Below are positions 33,701 through 44,616 of a stretch of 64,000 bases of DNA, in pieces. Source of the DNA: Schistosoma haematobium. Taxonomy: Eukaryota; Platyhelminthes; Trematoda; Strigeidida; Schistosomatidae. Both the position numbers and the translations under genes were made by a program. The stretch's first letter is position 1. Each line of letters begins with the position of its first letter. Where the stretch lies: assembly GCF_000699445.3 (NCBI RefSeq), contig NC_067200.1, forward strand, positions 5,720,950 to 5,784,949, written 5' to 3'. A model generated the notes under the pieces. The model did not search any database. It had not been told where the DNA came from and saw only the letters and a program-made list of their open reading frames with translations.

Positions 33701-36700
33701 TCTCTCTCACGAAAATGCTCTCTTATGGCCATACATATATACCCACTACCAGAGAAGTCCTGCTCACTGCCTTTTTCGTGACAAGGGTGTTGTTTACAAA
33801 ATAGAGAACGAAAATCGAATATCCGACGTTCAAACCGGATCAATAATTGATCACTATTACATATTTTATTTACCTTCATTAAATGCATTTCATCTACTCA
33901 GTTTCAACATTTATTACAACATCGTCTGTATTTTGTTATTTCTCATTTTAAGATTCCTTAAAATTGTTATTGTAATCGTCACCACTGTACAGTTTAGATT
34001 ACAGACTGACTTCATTTAAACAATCACTGGAAACCATGAAGCATTGAACAACTGAAACATGAGCCTCAGATCTCTTGACGTTTTGTAGAGAAGTCATAAC
34101 CAACGCAGTTCAACCATATTAAGTATCAGGCAGTAGTTATCCATTTCAATTGGATTTATATTAGTAGTCACGTAATATCGTGGATTGATTAAACTTGGAA
34201 AATGTCAGCTAATAAAAGACTCAATCAATAGTCTGAAAATTGAACATTCATCTCAAGACTCAAAGTTTCTTGGTTCAATCCTCAGTCAATTTGTACATGT
34301 TCACTTCTCTGTAGTAGTCCCACTTCTAGAACAAAACAGCTACCATCCAATACGACTGCCTAGCGTTTAATAATGAAAAGAGCAAAACGATAAAGGGAAC
34401 TATGTATATGAAATTTCTCAAAGAACGTTTAATAATGGTTTAACTGTGTAAACCAACAACAAAAAGAAAGATTTCAACAATCTTCATGTACTTTTTATTA
34501 TTAATCAAACTAATTTTATTATCATATTCTCTTCTTTTTTTTCTTTTTTTTAGACAATTACATATCACATCATCTAAATCTTTTCAGCCAACATTATCAA
34601 ATATGCGATTGATAGTTCGTGTTGCATTGATTACAGTGGCTATAGTTTATGGATTTGTAAGTTGTTGTTCGTTTGTTTGTTGAGTTCACGACTTGATCTA
34701 AGCTAGACCTCTATTCAAAACCTCGGAGCACTGGCCGGCCGTTTTTCGTTCTAGTATGAGACTCCTCAGCAGTGTGCATTCATGATTCCGCGCGGGAGAC
34801 TGAAGGTTCTGGAATCGTGGATGCACTCTTCTGATGAGTCACATACTAGGACGAAACGTTCGTCCAGTGTTTCCAGGTTTTGAATAGAGGTCTAGCTTAG
34901 ATCAACTCATGAATACAATTTAAAAATCATTCTGATCAATTTATTTGTATACTTTGTAATATTTTATAATAATTTGTATCTTGACAGATTTATACAACAG
35001 TCGGTGTTTTCTCCACATGAGAAAACAATTCATACAGATTTTTTTTGGTTGAGATCATGAATCAATTGATGTTAGACCACCGTTGGAAACCTGGAAGCAC
35101 TGGACGGCCGTTTCGTCCTAGTATGGGACTTCTCAGCGGTGCGCATCCACGATCCCGCACCCCGCAGGATTCGAACCCAGGACCTACTGGCTTTGCGCCT
35201 GAGCACTTAACCATCAGACCACTGAGCCGGCATCCAATGGTGTTAGTGTCTAACATCAACCAATCCACGAAATTGCGCGACCAACTTCCATTGTACTGAG
35301 GTAGAAATTGAAACTAAGAGGAAATATGTCTTTGAAGGAGCGTGTAGAATATTTGATGATGCCATATTTGTCAGGTTGTTGTATGCATTTAACGGTTGGA
35401 TTGTTTATGAAAAGTAATGGCTTGGTCATAGTCGCTAGTTCGAGTCCCATTGTGGTGAAATCGAATCAATGTCAATTTACTATAGCTAATTAAATAAGGT
35501 TTTGATTGGTCACATCATATTTTGTTACGATTGTTCATCATAAAGTTGGCTTTACATCCACTGACAGATATCAGTTGGTGAATGGTTGAAAATCTTGGAG
35601 GAATTGAATCCCAGGACTTTTAGGTCTTATAGTAACTTAGATACTACTCAGTCGCAGAATCGATTCATACACATTATTGATTTCAAATAACAGAACATGA
35701 ACGACTGGTTAAACCTCAGTCGTATTGGTAGTGAGAGACAAATACAATCAGTTAATATCGATAAATGGTCGTGTTTTGTTATGAACGAAAGATAGTAGAT
35801 CATTATTCAAATGGCTCAATAGTTGTGTCATGCTCATTGCGAGATCTGAAGCTCATGGGATCACAATACTTGGAACGATTGTGTGGACGTGCATCAATTG
35901 GCGACGGGTTTCATACTAGGACGAAGCAACAGTTGTTCAGTGCCCTTTGATTTCCAGTGGCTACTCAGTTGATATCATTCTGTTCTTTTCTGTACCTTTA
36001 TGTCTTATGCTGAGCGGTAAATCTCTAGACTACTGTGTTTTTACACGAACTGCCAAAACTTAAAAAATATCAACAAATCCTCTCAGTCCATCAGTCAGCT
36101 ACAACGTAGGACCAGGCACATATATGCATCGGTCCAAGTTGGTTTGGTGCAGGGGGTCGCCATGTTAGACGATGTCTCTCCTTATGCTTAAAATTTGTGT
36201 TTGCTAAAAATAAACGATTGTTTGAGCACAGTTGCAGCAGACGATCACCATTATTTGTTCGTTGTGTCGGAATACTAAAATACCTACCTAAATGTCTTTC
36301 TGTTTAGTTTAAACTACCTATCTGGGCATTAAAGTCACCTGCTACGAGTACTATGTCTGAACGTTTAGCTTTCTGAAGAAGTTCAGATAGCTTTCTGTAA
36401 AATTCATCTTTCACTTCATTCGAGCTGCGGTCAATGGGAGCGTAGGCAGAAATGATAAAGAGGCAACGACGTTTGTCCCTATCCTTCCGAGCTCTTACGG
36501 AGTCGTTTAGCCGAACAGCTCATAGGCGAATGTTAACAGAGATCCATTCTATTATCTCTTGTTCTGCCCTCATGTGCTCACCAGGGAACCATTTTCAAGA
36601 GTTAACTCCCAGATTCATACTGGGAGAATGTAATCAGTAGAATCCAGCCGTCTTGAATGTGAGACAATTATCACCAATCACAGTCGACAATAGTCGTGTA

Positions 36701-39700
36701 ACATCAAGAATATTGACGAAAGCTAAAAAAATGTAAACCATTCAATATTAACTTACTGGTTTAAAGGCTGTGTTCATCGCAAAATCTGAAATTCCTGGAT
36801 TCGATATGGTTGTGGAGCGCTATGTTGACGAGTCCCGGAATAAAACAACTATCTAATGTTTCCCAGTCTTAAACAACTGTTTAATTCCGACTAATTTGTG
36901 ATACAAACCACAAGAACTTCATATTTAGTGTTTATCATAAGTTTTAATTCATTATTATTATTATTATCATTGTTTCTGTCTTGTTGTATAGTTTGGTTTC
37001 TTTGGCTACGTAGCATTTATTAGTTCGAAAAGGACAATATTTTCCGGTAACGTCTTTCTAATGTATCCAGATGATTTACGTAGTTTCTGTATACGTGTTG
37101 GATTTCTACTAACCAACATTGTCTCTATACCGCTGATTATTTACCCATTACGTCAAACTGTATACAATTTATTATGTCAAAAAGTAAGTCGGTGTATTTA
37201 ATTCATCCTATCCATTTTATTACTCCCCTAACAACACTAATTAGTCGTATTATATTGAACGAGAACACAGGTGGGGACAACCAAATGTATTTTAATATAA
37301 CATTACAGAATACCTTGGTAAAATCTGAGAACCATACAGTAAATACTTCATTCGTAAAATATCCATCAATTGTCTCCGGTTTTGTTGTTCCTTCGTTTCT
37401 ATAACAATCACTCTCTGTTCTCGTTCTCTTCGATTTTATTAATCTTCTGCCGCCAGAAATTCCACTCTCGATTGGTGATGCCTACTACTTATATCTGTCG
37501 ACATCAGCAGCATACACCACAGTATATGTACGTATGTCTGTATATGCTCTGACTGTACTGGTATCGACCTTTTATTTGTGTAATTAGAAAGACTTTCATA
37601 AGATAGATGACTGTCAAGTTATTGACTGACTTGAATTTCAACTATTCTATTTAAAATAATAGGGTACCGTTTTGGGTGTAGTAACCAATTGTAGGTCAAT
37701 GTACTTGTTATGTGTGCTGCCTATATTGTCGGATATAACTAGTATGTAGTCGCAATCGGAAGTGGAATGCCTAACAGCAAAAGAGAAATAACAGAAATGA
37801 AATCGGAGAGGAATCAAAATAATAATAGAATTAGACGAATAATGGGGTATTAGGTAAAGGACAACGCAAAGAAGCTGTACAAATAATATATTGAATGTAT
37901 GATTTTCATATTTTACTAAGACGCTGTTTAATTTTGTATTAAACAATATATTGGTTATTCCTACCAAGTCTTCGTTCACTACATACTAATCTTCAAACCG
38001 TATTTTAATTATTAGAAATAAAGATACTACAACTGTATATTTACTCAAACCAAAGTGAAAAATGTGCACAGTTCAAATGTGTAAGCTAATGTCGTAATGT
38101 TTTTTAGAGATGTGGTATCATTTCAACTTGATTCAATAAAGCAGTCAATGTGGAAATGAAATGGTTTTTTACGTTAGCTGGTTGGCAGTAGTCAGTCGGC
38201 AGACGATTCTGCTTAGTCTAGGCTTTTTACTGGTTGTCACTCATCAGTAAAGGATGTCTAGAATTTCAAGAAATATTGAATCTCATAAAAGAGCACCAGT
38301 TTCCCTCAAAATTTCAACTGTATCTTGTTGTCAAGTATATCAACTAACAAGAAACACAAGTGTAGAGTCGGCTAACAAATAAACCGATTGTACTTAATTT
38401 CAAGTCATTAGTGATTACATCAAATAGAACTCAATCATTGCTAAGGTCTGAACAGACATAATATTCATCACTACTCAGTGATCACTCAATTAAAATGAAA
38501 TCTTTTGTGTCACATATACCATTGAAAACGTACACCTTAATTGAATATTGTTCGTTAATATTTCAGTCAGTCATAGACAACGTAGAAAACTCAGCATAAA
38601 TTTGTATTGATTCAAATTGCTACACTTAATGTCAGCACAGTAAGAAAAATGTAGTAATGATAAGAAGCATCAGTTAACAAAAATGTTGCGCAAGATCATG
38701 GATCGATTGTGAGTTCAATCCGTGTCAGATGGAGACAGTTATCCACCTCAGAAAATGATGAAGGGTTATGCAAGATCATGGATCGATTGATAATACTTCT
38801 AAGTTTTCAATAATGGTCTTTTTTTAGATCGACTCATGAATTTGACTAGTAAAAAATAAGCGTTAAGAGAAGATTCAGTTACTAAGTCTTAAGCATCAGT
38901 AATAGTTACATAACAACACAAAGATAACTTAAAATTATGTAAAATAAAATTCTAAAAAGTACAATATACAAATGAGATTCGAAGAGAGAAGGAAAAAACT
39001 AAACCTAGAGTGTTGAGGAAAAGTAGATCAAATTGGGAATTGATAATAATGGCAATAATAACGACCCTCCCCGACGCCATGCTGCTGCCGAGATTGGGGT
39101 GAGTCAGCTCTCCCTCTCGAAATGCTTTCACATGACCACACGTATATACTCACTGCCTTCTCGCGGTGAGGGTTTTGTTTACACCGTCCAGACTGGGTTG
39201 GTGGAAATGGAGAACCCATGTAATGGAGTTAGAAAATTCTGATTCCACATCAATGGTGCACATGGACTCCAAGGTCTTGAAAGAACAAATGGCGTATAAA
39301 CCAATTGTCGGTCACCGGATACCATGGAACCGTATCTGTTTACGTTGCTCGATTGCCTTTGTAGATTGGGCCTCTATGTGGAGTGTTGGCTGAGTGGCCC
39401 GTTCTAAGAAAACCACCCTTATTCGGTTTGTACATCAGAACAGTATCCTATCCCACACATAAATTGAATGATTTGTCTAGGTCATATATATTGATACCCG
39501 TTTGTACCAATGTTAATGTTTTTGAATAAATAATCACTTTTTTTCAATGTGACACGTTTAGTGTAATAATATTGAGATTTTTGGGATAAAATATATTTCA
39601 ACACATTCTTCTTAGTCTCTTACATCACTATATTATATGTGTATACATAAATGCTGTAACTAAGTGAATTCAATTCACTTTAATAGTTTCGTTAACCTAT

Positions 39701-42700
39701 TGATTTGATATTTTGTAGGAACCAATCACAATGACCGCAATAATGACATTCTCATTCTCTTCTTTTAGTTTCTATCTTCTTTTCAGTGTTCATTTTTCAT
39801 TAGTACTACAATAAAATATCAATATCATTCTGTTTGTTTGTTTTTTGTTTTCAAATCATACCCCCCCACACACACACACACATGCTCCATTGTCCACTTG
39901 TTTTCATTGTCATTAATGTCTATGAACTTTGATAAATTCTTATAACTTGTTTGTTATATAGTACAAAATATTTTAGATGGCGAGACTGTAATTGATGGAT
40001 GACCTAATTAGATTTAAGATAACAAGTCTTGAATTTTTGATGTGAAATCCCTTCATTCATTTATATGGTTAAATAATATCAGGATATTATAACTGTATTC
40101 AGTTCATGATGAAAAACCCTTTTTTATATTTTTATTTGAACACAGATATTGGTACAAGGAGGCATCAAATACATATGCGCCACACAAATCTCATTTGATA
40201 TGTGTGAGGGCTGTGATACTGCCTGGGTGCCCAAACTTTTAACCTTTACTCTTAATACTACTTTTCCTCACACTCATTTATAACCCTATTTAGTAAGCGG
40301 ACATTTTCAAGATCACTTAAGCATTGCTCAAAGATCGTTCAATAAATGATAGTCTCATCTTCTAGAGGTTTTTATACTGTTATTTACATGCATTAACTCT
40401 AATGTATATAGTAAGCCAATCAGAAATGACCTAGAGTACAAATGTATATCATTGACTAGAAAATGAACTGATTGAAATGTACGAAGTTGTGCCACCGTAC
40501 ACCATTGTCTTCAGTGAGTTTATATCTCACAACAGACCTGGTTCAACTCCACTGGTAACGGCTTCTCACTAGAAATCCAGGAGTATCTCTTGAAGTCAAT
40601 CACTTGTGAGCAGATGATTATTATCAGAAGGGGTTTTGTGGAGATTTTAGAAATTTCAATGATTGAAATCATGAGTCAATTGAAGCTAGACAAGTGACTT
40701 GTATATCATGTCTCCAACTATAGGGAGATAATTATCTCGCCAAGAAATTGATCACATCAATTTAATTCACATTATAATTTTAATAGTTCAATTCACGAGT
40801 CGATCTAATTTAGACCACCATTGAAAACGTGGAAGCACTGGACAGCCGGTTCGTTCCAGCATGGGACTCTTCAACTGTGCTTGTTCATTATCACGCACAT
40901 GGGATTCGAATCCAGGACCTTCAGTGGTGGTTTAACTTAGATCGACTCATAAATTCAATTGTTAAAATTACTACGATCTCCACAAACACCCATTCTCATC
41001 ATACTATAATTGTTAATAATTTCACATTGTCAATGAAAGTATACGTAACATATGTCCTAGTCATTTCAAATGATAAAAGTCCACAACTTCACCTACCAAC
41101 ATGTCATTTTCACATTGTACTCTACTTCTGTACTAACCTCAATGTTGTTCAGCTATACACAAGCAATACTTCGATGGAGTTTGATAATCGACTATTTTAA
41201 TATTTAATGTATAAAATTATAGCAGTTATCTTTACATCCTGATAGATTAGTATCTTTAGTATCTCACTAGGTTTTAATCAGTTAATTGTGTTTAATTACC
41301 GAGTATAGGTTCATATACTCAGTATTACTAGGCTGCATTGCTTGTATGAGAGCTAACGGTGATACCTTACACAGTTGCGCAAACCGAAGTAAAATTACGT
41401 GAATTTCAAACTCGTAATCTAATGGTTTAAATCTGGACGCTTTAACTACTAAGTAATTACGCTACAAAAATTGAAAACTACCGATCACTAGACGACTATT
41501 TCATGGTAATATGAAACTTTTCGACGTTGGATACATAGCCAGGAACCATCCATCAAACTCAAAAGTCGTAGGACCTCCACGAACTTGTAATTTACGCGTG
41601 TCTCTTACTCTTTATGGTCACGTCTCGCAGCCGTAAAGTAGAACAAAACGAACTGCCGCGAGGTATACTCATCTCTGAATTGATAGACGGATATCTCACC
41701 TTCACCATAGGTGATGTGAGTTAGCGAAAGCCAAACGATCTTTCTGAATCTGTGTAGTGATTTTGTCAGACATCAACCCATTAGGGTTGTCGAAGATAAG
41801 TGAAGTTGCCGACGCATTCGACTACTTCTTTCATTATCCTTAGTTGACGTAGGCCAGTCCTGAAGCAACAATTTACATTTAGAGGGAGAGAAATTCATCT
41901 CAAACATCCAGGCATTGTTACTTAGTGTCACTGATAAGCTCAACCTATCTTTCTCTCTAAAAACAAACAGTGTTATTCTACGATTTTATCGTATTAATGA
42001 TTAATATTTTACAAACAATAAAAAGTCTTTTATTTCTTAGGAATTTTTATGGAAAATCCGTTTTCTTTTCTCTCCCAAAGAGATTAACTTCATTTGGTGT
42101 GGATTTGGAAATCGATTCAACTCCTATGATTTCTGAAGAAGTTCCAAAAAGATTTATTCAAAAAATCACTATCTCATTACTACTTGTCTCGTTTCTTCTC
42201 AGTTTAACTACGGATAAAAGTACTTTCAAATGTTTTATTTTATACAGTATTTTTGTTATTGTTTTCAATCTGTCTTAGACAATGTAGACCAATTAATAGT
42301 TGATCTGAAATTGTATGGATCAGTAGCGCTTAATAGTTAAAGAGGTTCAACTTATAACGCCACTAAATTCAGGATTCGAGCCTCACCTCGCCTATTTCGT
42401 TCTTGACAACTGCGTAGTAGTATCATTAGCTCTCACACTGAGTGTGGCTCATACCTGATTGCCTGATAAATAAGTTTTTTATTAACTATTATCGGTCCAA
42501 GTTCTTAAGCACTGAAATAACGTAAGGAAATGAAATCAACAATATGCGCATAGCTATGGAGTCGGAATAATAGTAGGAGTAGAAGAGATAGTAGTGGTAG
42601 TGGTATTTCTTCCAGAGAAGTCCTACTCAGTACCTCCACACGGAAAAGACTATTGTTTGCAAAGGTGAGAGAACGGAAAGCGAATATCTGATACCATGAG

Positions 42701-44068
42701 CTCAGTTAGTTTGGTACAAATGATTGCGAAACCCCATGATTTCAAATCAGTGAGAGTACATGCGTTCCTTGATTATAAGTCAGCAAATAGCTAACAAGCT
42801 TACTTTAGGGTATCAGCAACAGCCTTCTCTGGGCGAGAACAAACCAGCTTCCAGGTGAAGAAGAAATTAGGAAAAGACGATGGAAATGGATAGGACATAC
42901 ATTACTCAAATCATCAAACTGCATCACGAGGCAAGCCCTAACTTGGATTCCTGAAGGAAAGCGGAAAAGAGGAAGGACAAAGAATACATTACGTCAGGAA
43001 ATAGAAGCAGATATGAAAAGGATGAATAACAACTGGATGGAGCTGGAAAGGATTGCCCAGGACAGGATTGTATGGAGAATGCTGGTGAGTAGCCTATGCT
43101 CCTTCACGAGGAGTAACAGGCGTAAGTAAGTAAGTTGCTTTAGGGTCATCGGTCAACATGAGATTACATCTTCCCTGAGATATGGCAACTTGGACTGATG
43201 CATATATGTGCCTGGTCCTATGTTGTAGCTGACTATCTGACATCTCCCCCTGATATTGCTTTAATTCCACATGGATTAGACCTAATAGGTTCAGAACTTA
43301 TATCAGTAGTCTCATTCTAAATGTCAGATAAAATAAATTTTGATGATTCACAAAAGTTTCTGTTCTCCTCTTTCCATCTCATTATTAATACATAGTGAAA
43401 TGTGTTTTTTTTTCTTAATTATTATTTCAGTTGAAGTAATCATTCGATATACAACTAGTGTAGCTGGTTCATTGACTGGTTTCATTTTACCAGCATTGGT
43501 ACTTATTGTCGCCACAATAAAAAATGGTAATCATCATCATCATCATCCTCATTACAATGGTAGTAGTAGTAGTAGTAGTAGTCATAATAGTATTTCACGT
43601 TTTTTACAAATTTATCGTAATCATTCAATTAGTGCTTATTGTCTACTATTAGTTGGTTGCCTTCTATTCTCATTAGAATTTTTCACAGTCCATCATACAA
43701 ATAATGGTAATACGAATTCAGTGAATAATTTAAATGGAATTAATAAGAATAATCTTCAATTATTATCAAGAGATCATATTGTTGATACTACTACTAGAAG
43801 TAGTAGTAGTAGTACTACTACTACTAAAACTGTTACATCTCTTCAATCGAATATTGTTAAAGTAAATTTGAATGCTCAACAACCAATTTTAAATTTTACA
43901 ATGAAAAATCCCCCTGAACCAATTGATCTAACAAAAATTCAATCACAAATGAATGTTAATAATAAGTTAACTAATATTTCACCATTGATTAAACAACATA
44001 ATCAACAAACTAAACCAATTACTATTATAAATAAAACTATTTTGAAAAATTTTAAAAAATCACGATAA
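24224..44068 (+). CDS. SLC38A10: SLC38-family (SLC38A10-like) amino-acid transporter gene
   Basis: Probable sodium-coupled neutral amino-acid transporter of the AAAP superfamily, an integral membrane protein of about 590 residues. Ten exons were read: 24224-24364, 24403-24520, 24559-24604, 24637-24730, 29038-29175, 31540-31664, 34554-34656, 36992-37183, 42041-42219, 43431-44068. Eleven hydrophobic segments follow the SLC38 layout. Family-like stretches include [50 protein letters not shown] and [20 protein letters not shown]; as I recall SLC38A10, these align best with it. After segment 11 comes an Asn/Ser/Thr-rich tail of about 130 residues with several N-glycosylation sequons. Phases join everywhere except between exons 8 and 9. 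The orthologue assignment is from memory of the family. Confidence 0.85.
24830..25268 (+). repeat. LTR-like interspersed repeat (family L)
   Basis: About 430 bp, homologous to 52795-53205, 61075-61290 and the minus copy at 61865-61437. Shared blocks: CAGCCTAGTG, TTTATATA (TATA-like), ACCATAAAATA, CCAAAAGTGGCTGT and a 3' CATAAATAG...GTTACTCAC end. Solo LTRs would look like this, but no internal element was found. Confidence 0.5.
25300..26713. mobile_element. Penelope-like element fragment with inverted duplication
   Basis: The minus-strand element part (26290-25300) is followed by a plus-strand copy of its own 3' half (26291-26713). The two 423-bp arms (25300-25722, 26291-26713) differ at only a few positions, and the 568-bp loop between them is the rest of the reverse transcriptase. 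Both ends are truncated: the GIY-YIG endonuclease that normally follows is absent. The element lies in transporter intron 4. Confidence 0.8.
25532..26179 (-). pseudogene. Penelope-like reverse transcriptase fragment
   Basis: Reverse transcriptase of a Penelope-like retroelement. Motifs: [20 protein letters not shown] (PKxHK block), [18 protein letters not shown] (catalytic Asp block with LFTNVPL), [20 protein letters not shown] and [11 protein letters not shown] in the place of the usual YxDD box. The second Asp-pair position is Glu-Asp, which would probably impair catalysis. A stop after LDVSLSR (about 25530) separates it from 25507-25271, which holds [20 protein letters not shown], the conserved region before the endonuclease. 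Confidence 0.82.
26757..27060 (-). repeat. SINE-C copy, 5'-truncated
   Basis: Carries the shared tail CATTGGTACAAAGGAGCAC and the GATACTG...GGTGGTTTTCTTAGAACG body, ending in TTATTTATTT on the plus strand. Confidence 0.65.
27085..27395 (+). repeat. RTE-1 3' end fragment
   Basis: Starts within the C-terminal codons (TGGCTAGAGACGTTATCAAA, as in QWLETLSDM of RTE-1), runs through the 3' UTR (GTGTGTCGCATATGTATTTG, CCCTTGTACCAATG) and ends in ATAAATAAATAA. Confidence 0.65.
27396..27545 (+). repeat. SINE-A fragment, degraded hammerhead
   Basis: The box-B-like CCTGAGTCC region is followed by TTGAGAAGTCCTATACTAGATAGGAC and AAAAGGCC, a damaged hammerhead (core G lost, GAAA changed). Confidence 0.5.
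27567..27890 (-). repeat. SINE-C copy
   Basis: Body blocks GGCTGTGATACTGCCCGGGT and CACCGGACATTCGCTTTTC match the 14479-14940 copy; the tail part is shortened (ACACATAAATCATTCG). Confidence 0.65.
28455..28945. repeat. SINE-A copy (minus) followed by a plus-strand fragment
   Basis: 28850-28455 is a near full-length minus-strand copy: the hammerhead region is degraded (TTGAAGAG, AAAAT in place of GAAAC), and the 3' body has the shared GTCACGGCTTCTC and GTGAGCACATGATAATTATC blocks. 28855-28945 is a plus-strand tail piece (TTGAGGAGTCTCATACTATG), so the two lie in inverted order. Confidence 0.6.
29038..29175 (+). CDS. Transporter exon 5
   Basis: 46 codons, phase 0 at both ends, between TATTTAG and GTAAGTTC. 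It encodes segments 4-5 ([20 protein letters not shown] and [13 protein letters not shown]). Confidence 0.82.
29176..31539. other. Transporter intron 5, no gene recognised
   Basis: Contains a short repeat at about 29275-29345 (ACATAGGACCGGGTACATAT and GGATCGGTCCAA) that recurs near 36105-36150 and, inverted, near 43185-43240. Otherwise nothing was recognised. Confidence 0.4.
31540..31664 (+). CDS. Transporter exon 6
   Basis: Acceptor TTTTCTGTTCAG, donor GTGAGTTG. Encodes the end of segment 5 and segment 6 with [17 protein letters not shown], matching the WEGVFRCIPIFGMSF region of SLC38A10 as remembered. Confidence 0.82.
32091..32165 (+). repeat. tRNA-like SINE head (third type)
   Basis: GTGGAGC can pair with GCCCCAC as an acceptor-like stem (6 of 7). 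TGGTTCTGTGGTAAC resembles box A and TGTTCGAACTC box B. The anticodon arm does not fold well, so it is a tRNA-derived repeat and not a tRNA gene. A related but decayed head appears near 42320-42400. Confidence 0.45.
32821..33450 (-). repeat. RTE-2 3' end fragment
   Basis: Minus-strand frame 33338-33060 reads [18 protein letters not shown] and [17 protein letters not shown], matching the C-terminus of the RTE at 48887-52085. The terminal part (GGCCTATGACTCAAGAGG on the minus strand) follows to about 32821. Confidence 0.72.
33668..33850 (+). repeat. SINE-C 5' part
   Basis: Matches the first 180 bp of the 14479-14940 copy in the opposite orientation (AGAGAAGTCCTGCTCACTGC, GGGTGTTGTTTACAAAA), without the 3' tail. 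Confidence 0.6.
34554..34656 (+). CDS. Transporter exon 7
   Basis: Acceptor after a strong T tract (TTTTTTTTAG), donor GTAAGTTG. Encodes the extracellular loop and most of segment 7 ([17 protein letters not shown]). Confidence 0.82.
34690..34925. repeat. Inverted SINE-A dimer with hammerhead motifs
   Basis: Two SINE-A tails are arranged head to head. Perfect 31-bp arms lie at 34693-34723 and 34875-34905. The plus-strand half has an intact CTGATGAG (34831-34838), a stem II GTCA...GGAC, GAAAC (34853-34857), a short stem III and GTC at 34862-34864. The minus-strand half has CTGAGGAG but an enlarged GAAAAAC. It lies in transporter intron 7, just after exon 7. Confidence 0.72.
35046..35300 (-). 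repeat. SINE-A copy with well-preserved tRNA-like head
   Basis: On the minus strand: GGCTCAGTGGTCTGATGGTTA (box A-like), GGGTTCGAATCC (box B), then CTGAGAAG, GTCCCATACTAGGAC (stem II), GAAACGGCCGTC and CAGTGC. Core G8 is A, so self-cleavage is not expected. Stem I (GCACCG with CAGTGC) has one mismatch. Confidence 0.72.
36200..36575 (-). pseudogene. RTE-1-type endonuclease fragment
   Basis: The minus strand reads in order [31 protein letters not shown] and [19 protein letters not shown], matching endonuclease residues about 70-150 of the RTE at 16686-19511. Stops are present. Confidence 0.7.
36992..37183 (+). CDS. Transporter exon 8
   Basis: 64 codons from [12 protein letters not shown] through segment 8 to NLLCQK, with donor GTAAGTCG. 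An alternative donor eight bases on (GTGTAT at 37192) would restore phase with exon 9. Confidence 0.82.
37255..37990. repeat. Inverted pair of repeat family D
   Basis: A minus-strand copy (37530-37255) and a plus-strand copy (37640-37990) face each other. The family has TATGCTACTTATRTCGAYA, a TATAAGTAGTATGTAG palindrome-like start, a purine-rich middle, AATGTATGATTTTCATATTT and a TTGTCCCCACC...GTTCTCGTTC end. Other copies: 47590-47890, 52086-52310, 63537-63860. Confidence 0.6.
39062..39533 (+). repeat. SINE-C, nearly full length
   Basis: From CATGCTGCTGCCGAGATTGG through ACTGCCTTCTCGCGGTGAGG and TAAGAAAACCACCCTTATTC to the shared tail TTTGTACCAATGTTAATGTT and AATAAATAA. Confidence 0.68.
40128..40245 (-). 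repeat. SINE-C 3' end
   Basis: Only the tail and adjoining 80 bp are present (ATATTGGTACAAGGAGGCAT, GATACTGCCTGGGTGCCC). Confidence 0.6.
40490..40965. repeat. SINE-A pieces, partly inverted
   Basis: 40490-40720 is a 3' body (GGTAACGGCTTCTCACTAG, GTGAGCAGATGATTATTATC). 40795-40965 starts as a minus-strand tail plus hammerhead region (TTCGTTCCAGCATGGGACTC) and closes with an inverted copy of its own end (GTGGTTTAACTTAGATCGAC). Confidence 0.55.
42041..42219 (+). CDS. Transporter exon 9
   Basis: Acceptor TATTTCTTAG, donor GTACTTTC. Encodes a polar loop ([11 protein letters not shown]) and segment 9 ([14 protein letters not shown]). It needs two bases from the preceding exon, which exon 8 with its best donor does not give, so a small missed exon or the alternative donor is likely. 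Confidence 0.75.
42595..42715 (+). repeat. SINE-C fragment
   Basis: CCAGAGAAGTCCTACTCAGT and CGGAAAGCGAATATCTGA match the 5' third of SINE-C. Confidence 0.5.
42800..43135 (+). repeat. RTE-2 3' end fragment in transporter intron 9
   Basis: Over 90% similar by eye to 51750-52085 (ATCAGCAACAGCCTTCTCTG, GAAATAGAAGCAGATATGAA). Ends AGGCGTAAGTAAGTAAGT, the RTE-2 tail repeat. Confidence 0.75.
43431..44068 (+). CDS. Transporter terminal exon 10
   Basis: Acceptor TTATTTCAG. Encodes segment 10 ([18 protein letters not shown]), a His- and Ser-repeat loop (from CAT and AGT trinucleotide runs), segment 11 ([18 protein letters not shown]) and the low-complexity Asn/Ser/Thr tail to TAA at 44066-44068. Confidence 0.85.
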
Positions 44069-44616
44069 CAACATCATCACCGACGTTGTTGTTATCGTCG
44101 TCGTTCAACGCGAAATTGATCAAATTCACATGAAATCTTAGTTTCTTTTTTTTTTGAAAAAATCTAAAGTAACGCTGTGACTGGTAAAAAAAGAAAGAAA
44201 GAAAGAAGGAGAACCGTCCATAGAATTGAAATCATCATGTAACAGTGTTGTGTACATACGAATTGGATTCATTTTAATTTTGTGTGGTTAAAATCATCGT
44301 CACATGTGTATACCTTATTATTTTATTGTTCTGTGATATGCTTCTTTTTTTGTACAATTTCTTACATTATGTCCCCATTCATGATACACAATACATATGT
44401 GATATTTAAGAAGGGATCAATAGTCATAATTTTGTGTTATTTACTCTTGCCTTTCATTGTATTGTTTGTTTATGTTGAGTATGGGGACTGGGTTCTCTAT
44501 ACATACGAAACACCATTTCTTCTTTCGATGGTTGTGATTTTCTTTTACTTCTTGTTGATTTGTCAACATACTTGTTAATGTATCATCTTTTCATATGATT
44601 ATTATCTCTGTTGTTA

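Noticed and set aside
38690..38790. Short direct repeat AGATCATGGATCGATTG, possible tandem element
   Set aside because: Only two short units, with no further structure.
41970..42278. 102-codon frame around transporter exon 9
   Set aside because: The exon inside it (42041-42219) is real, but the flanks before TTCTTAG and after GTACTTTC are intronic by phase and homology.
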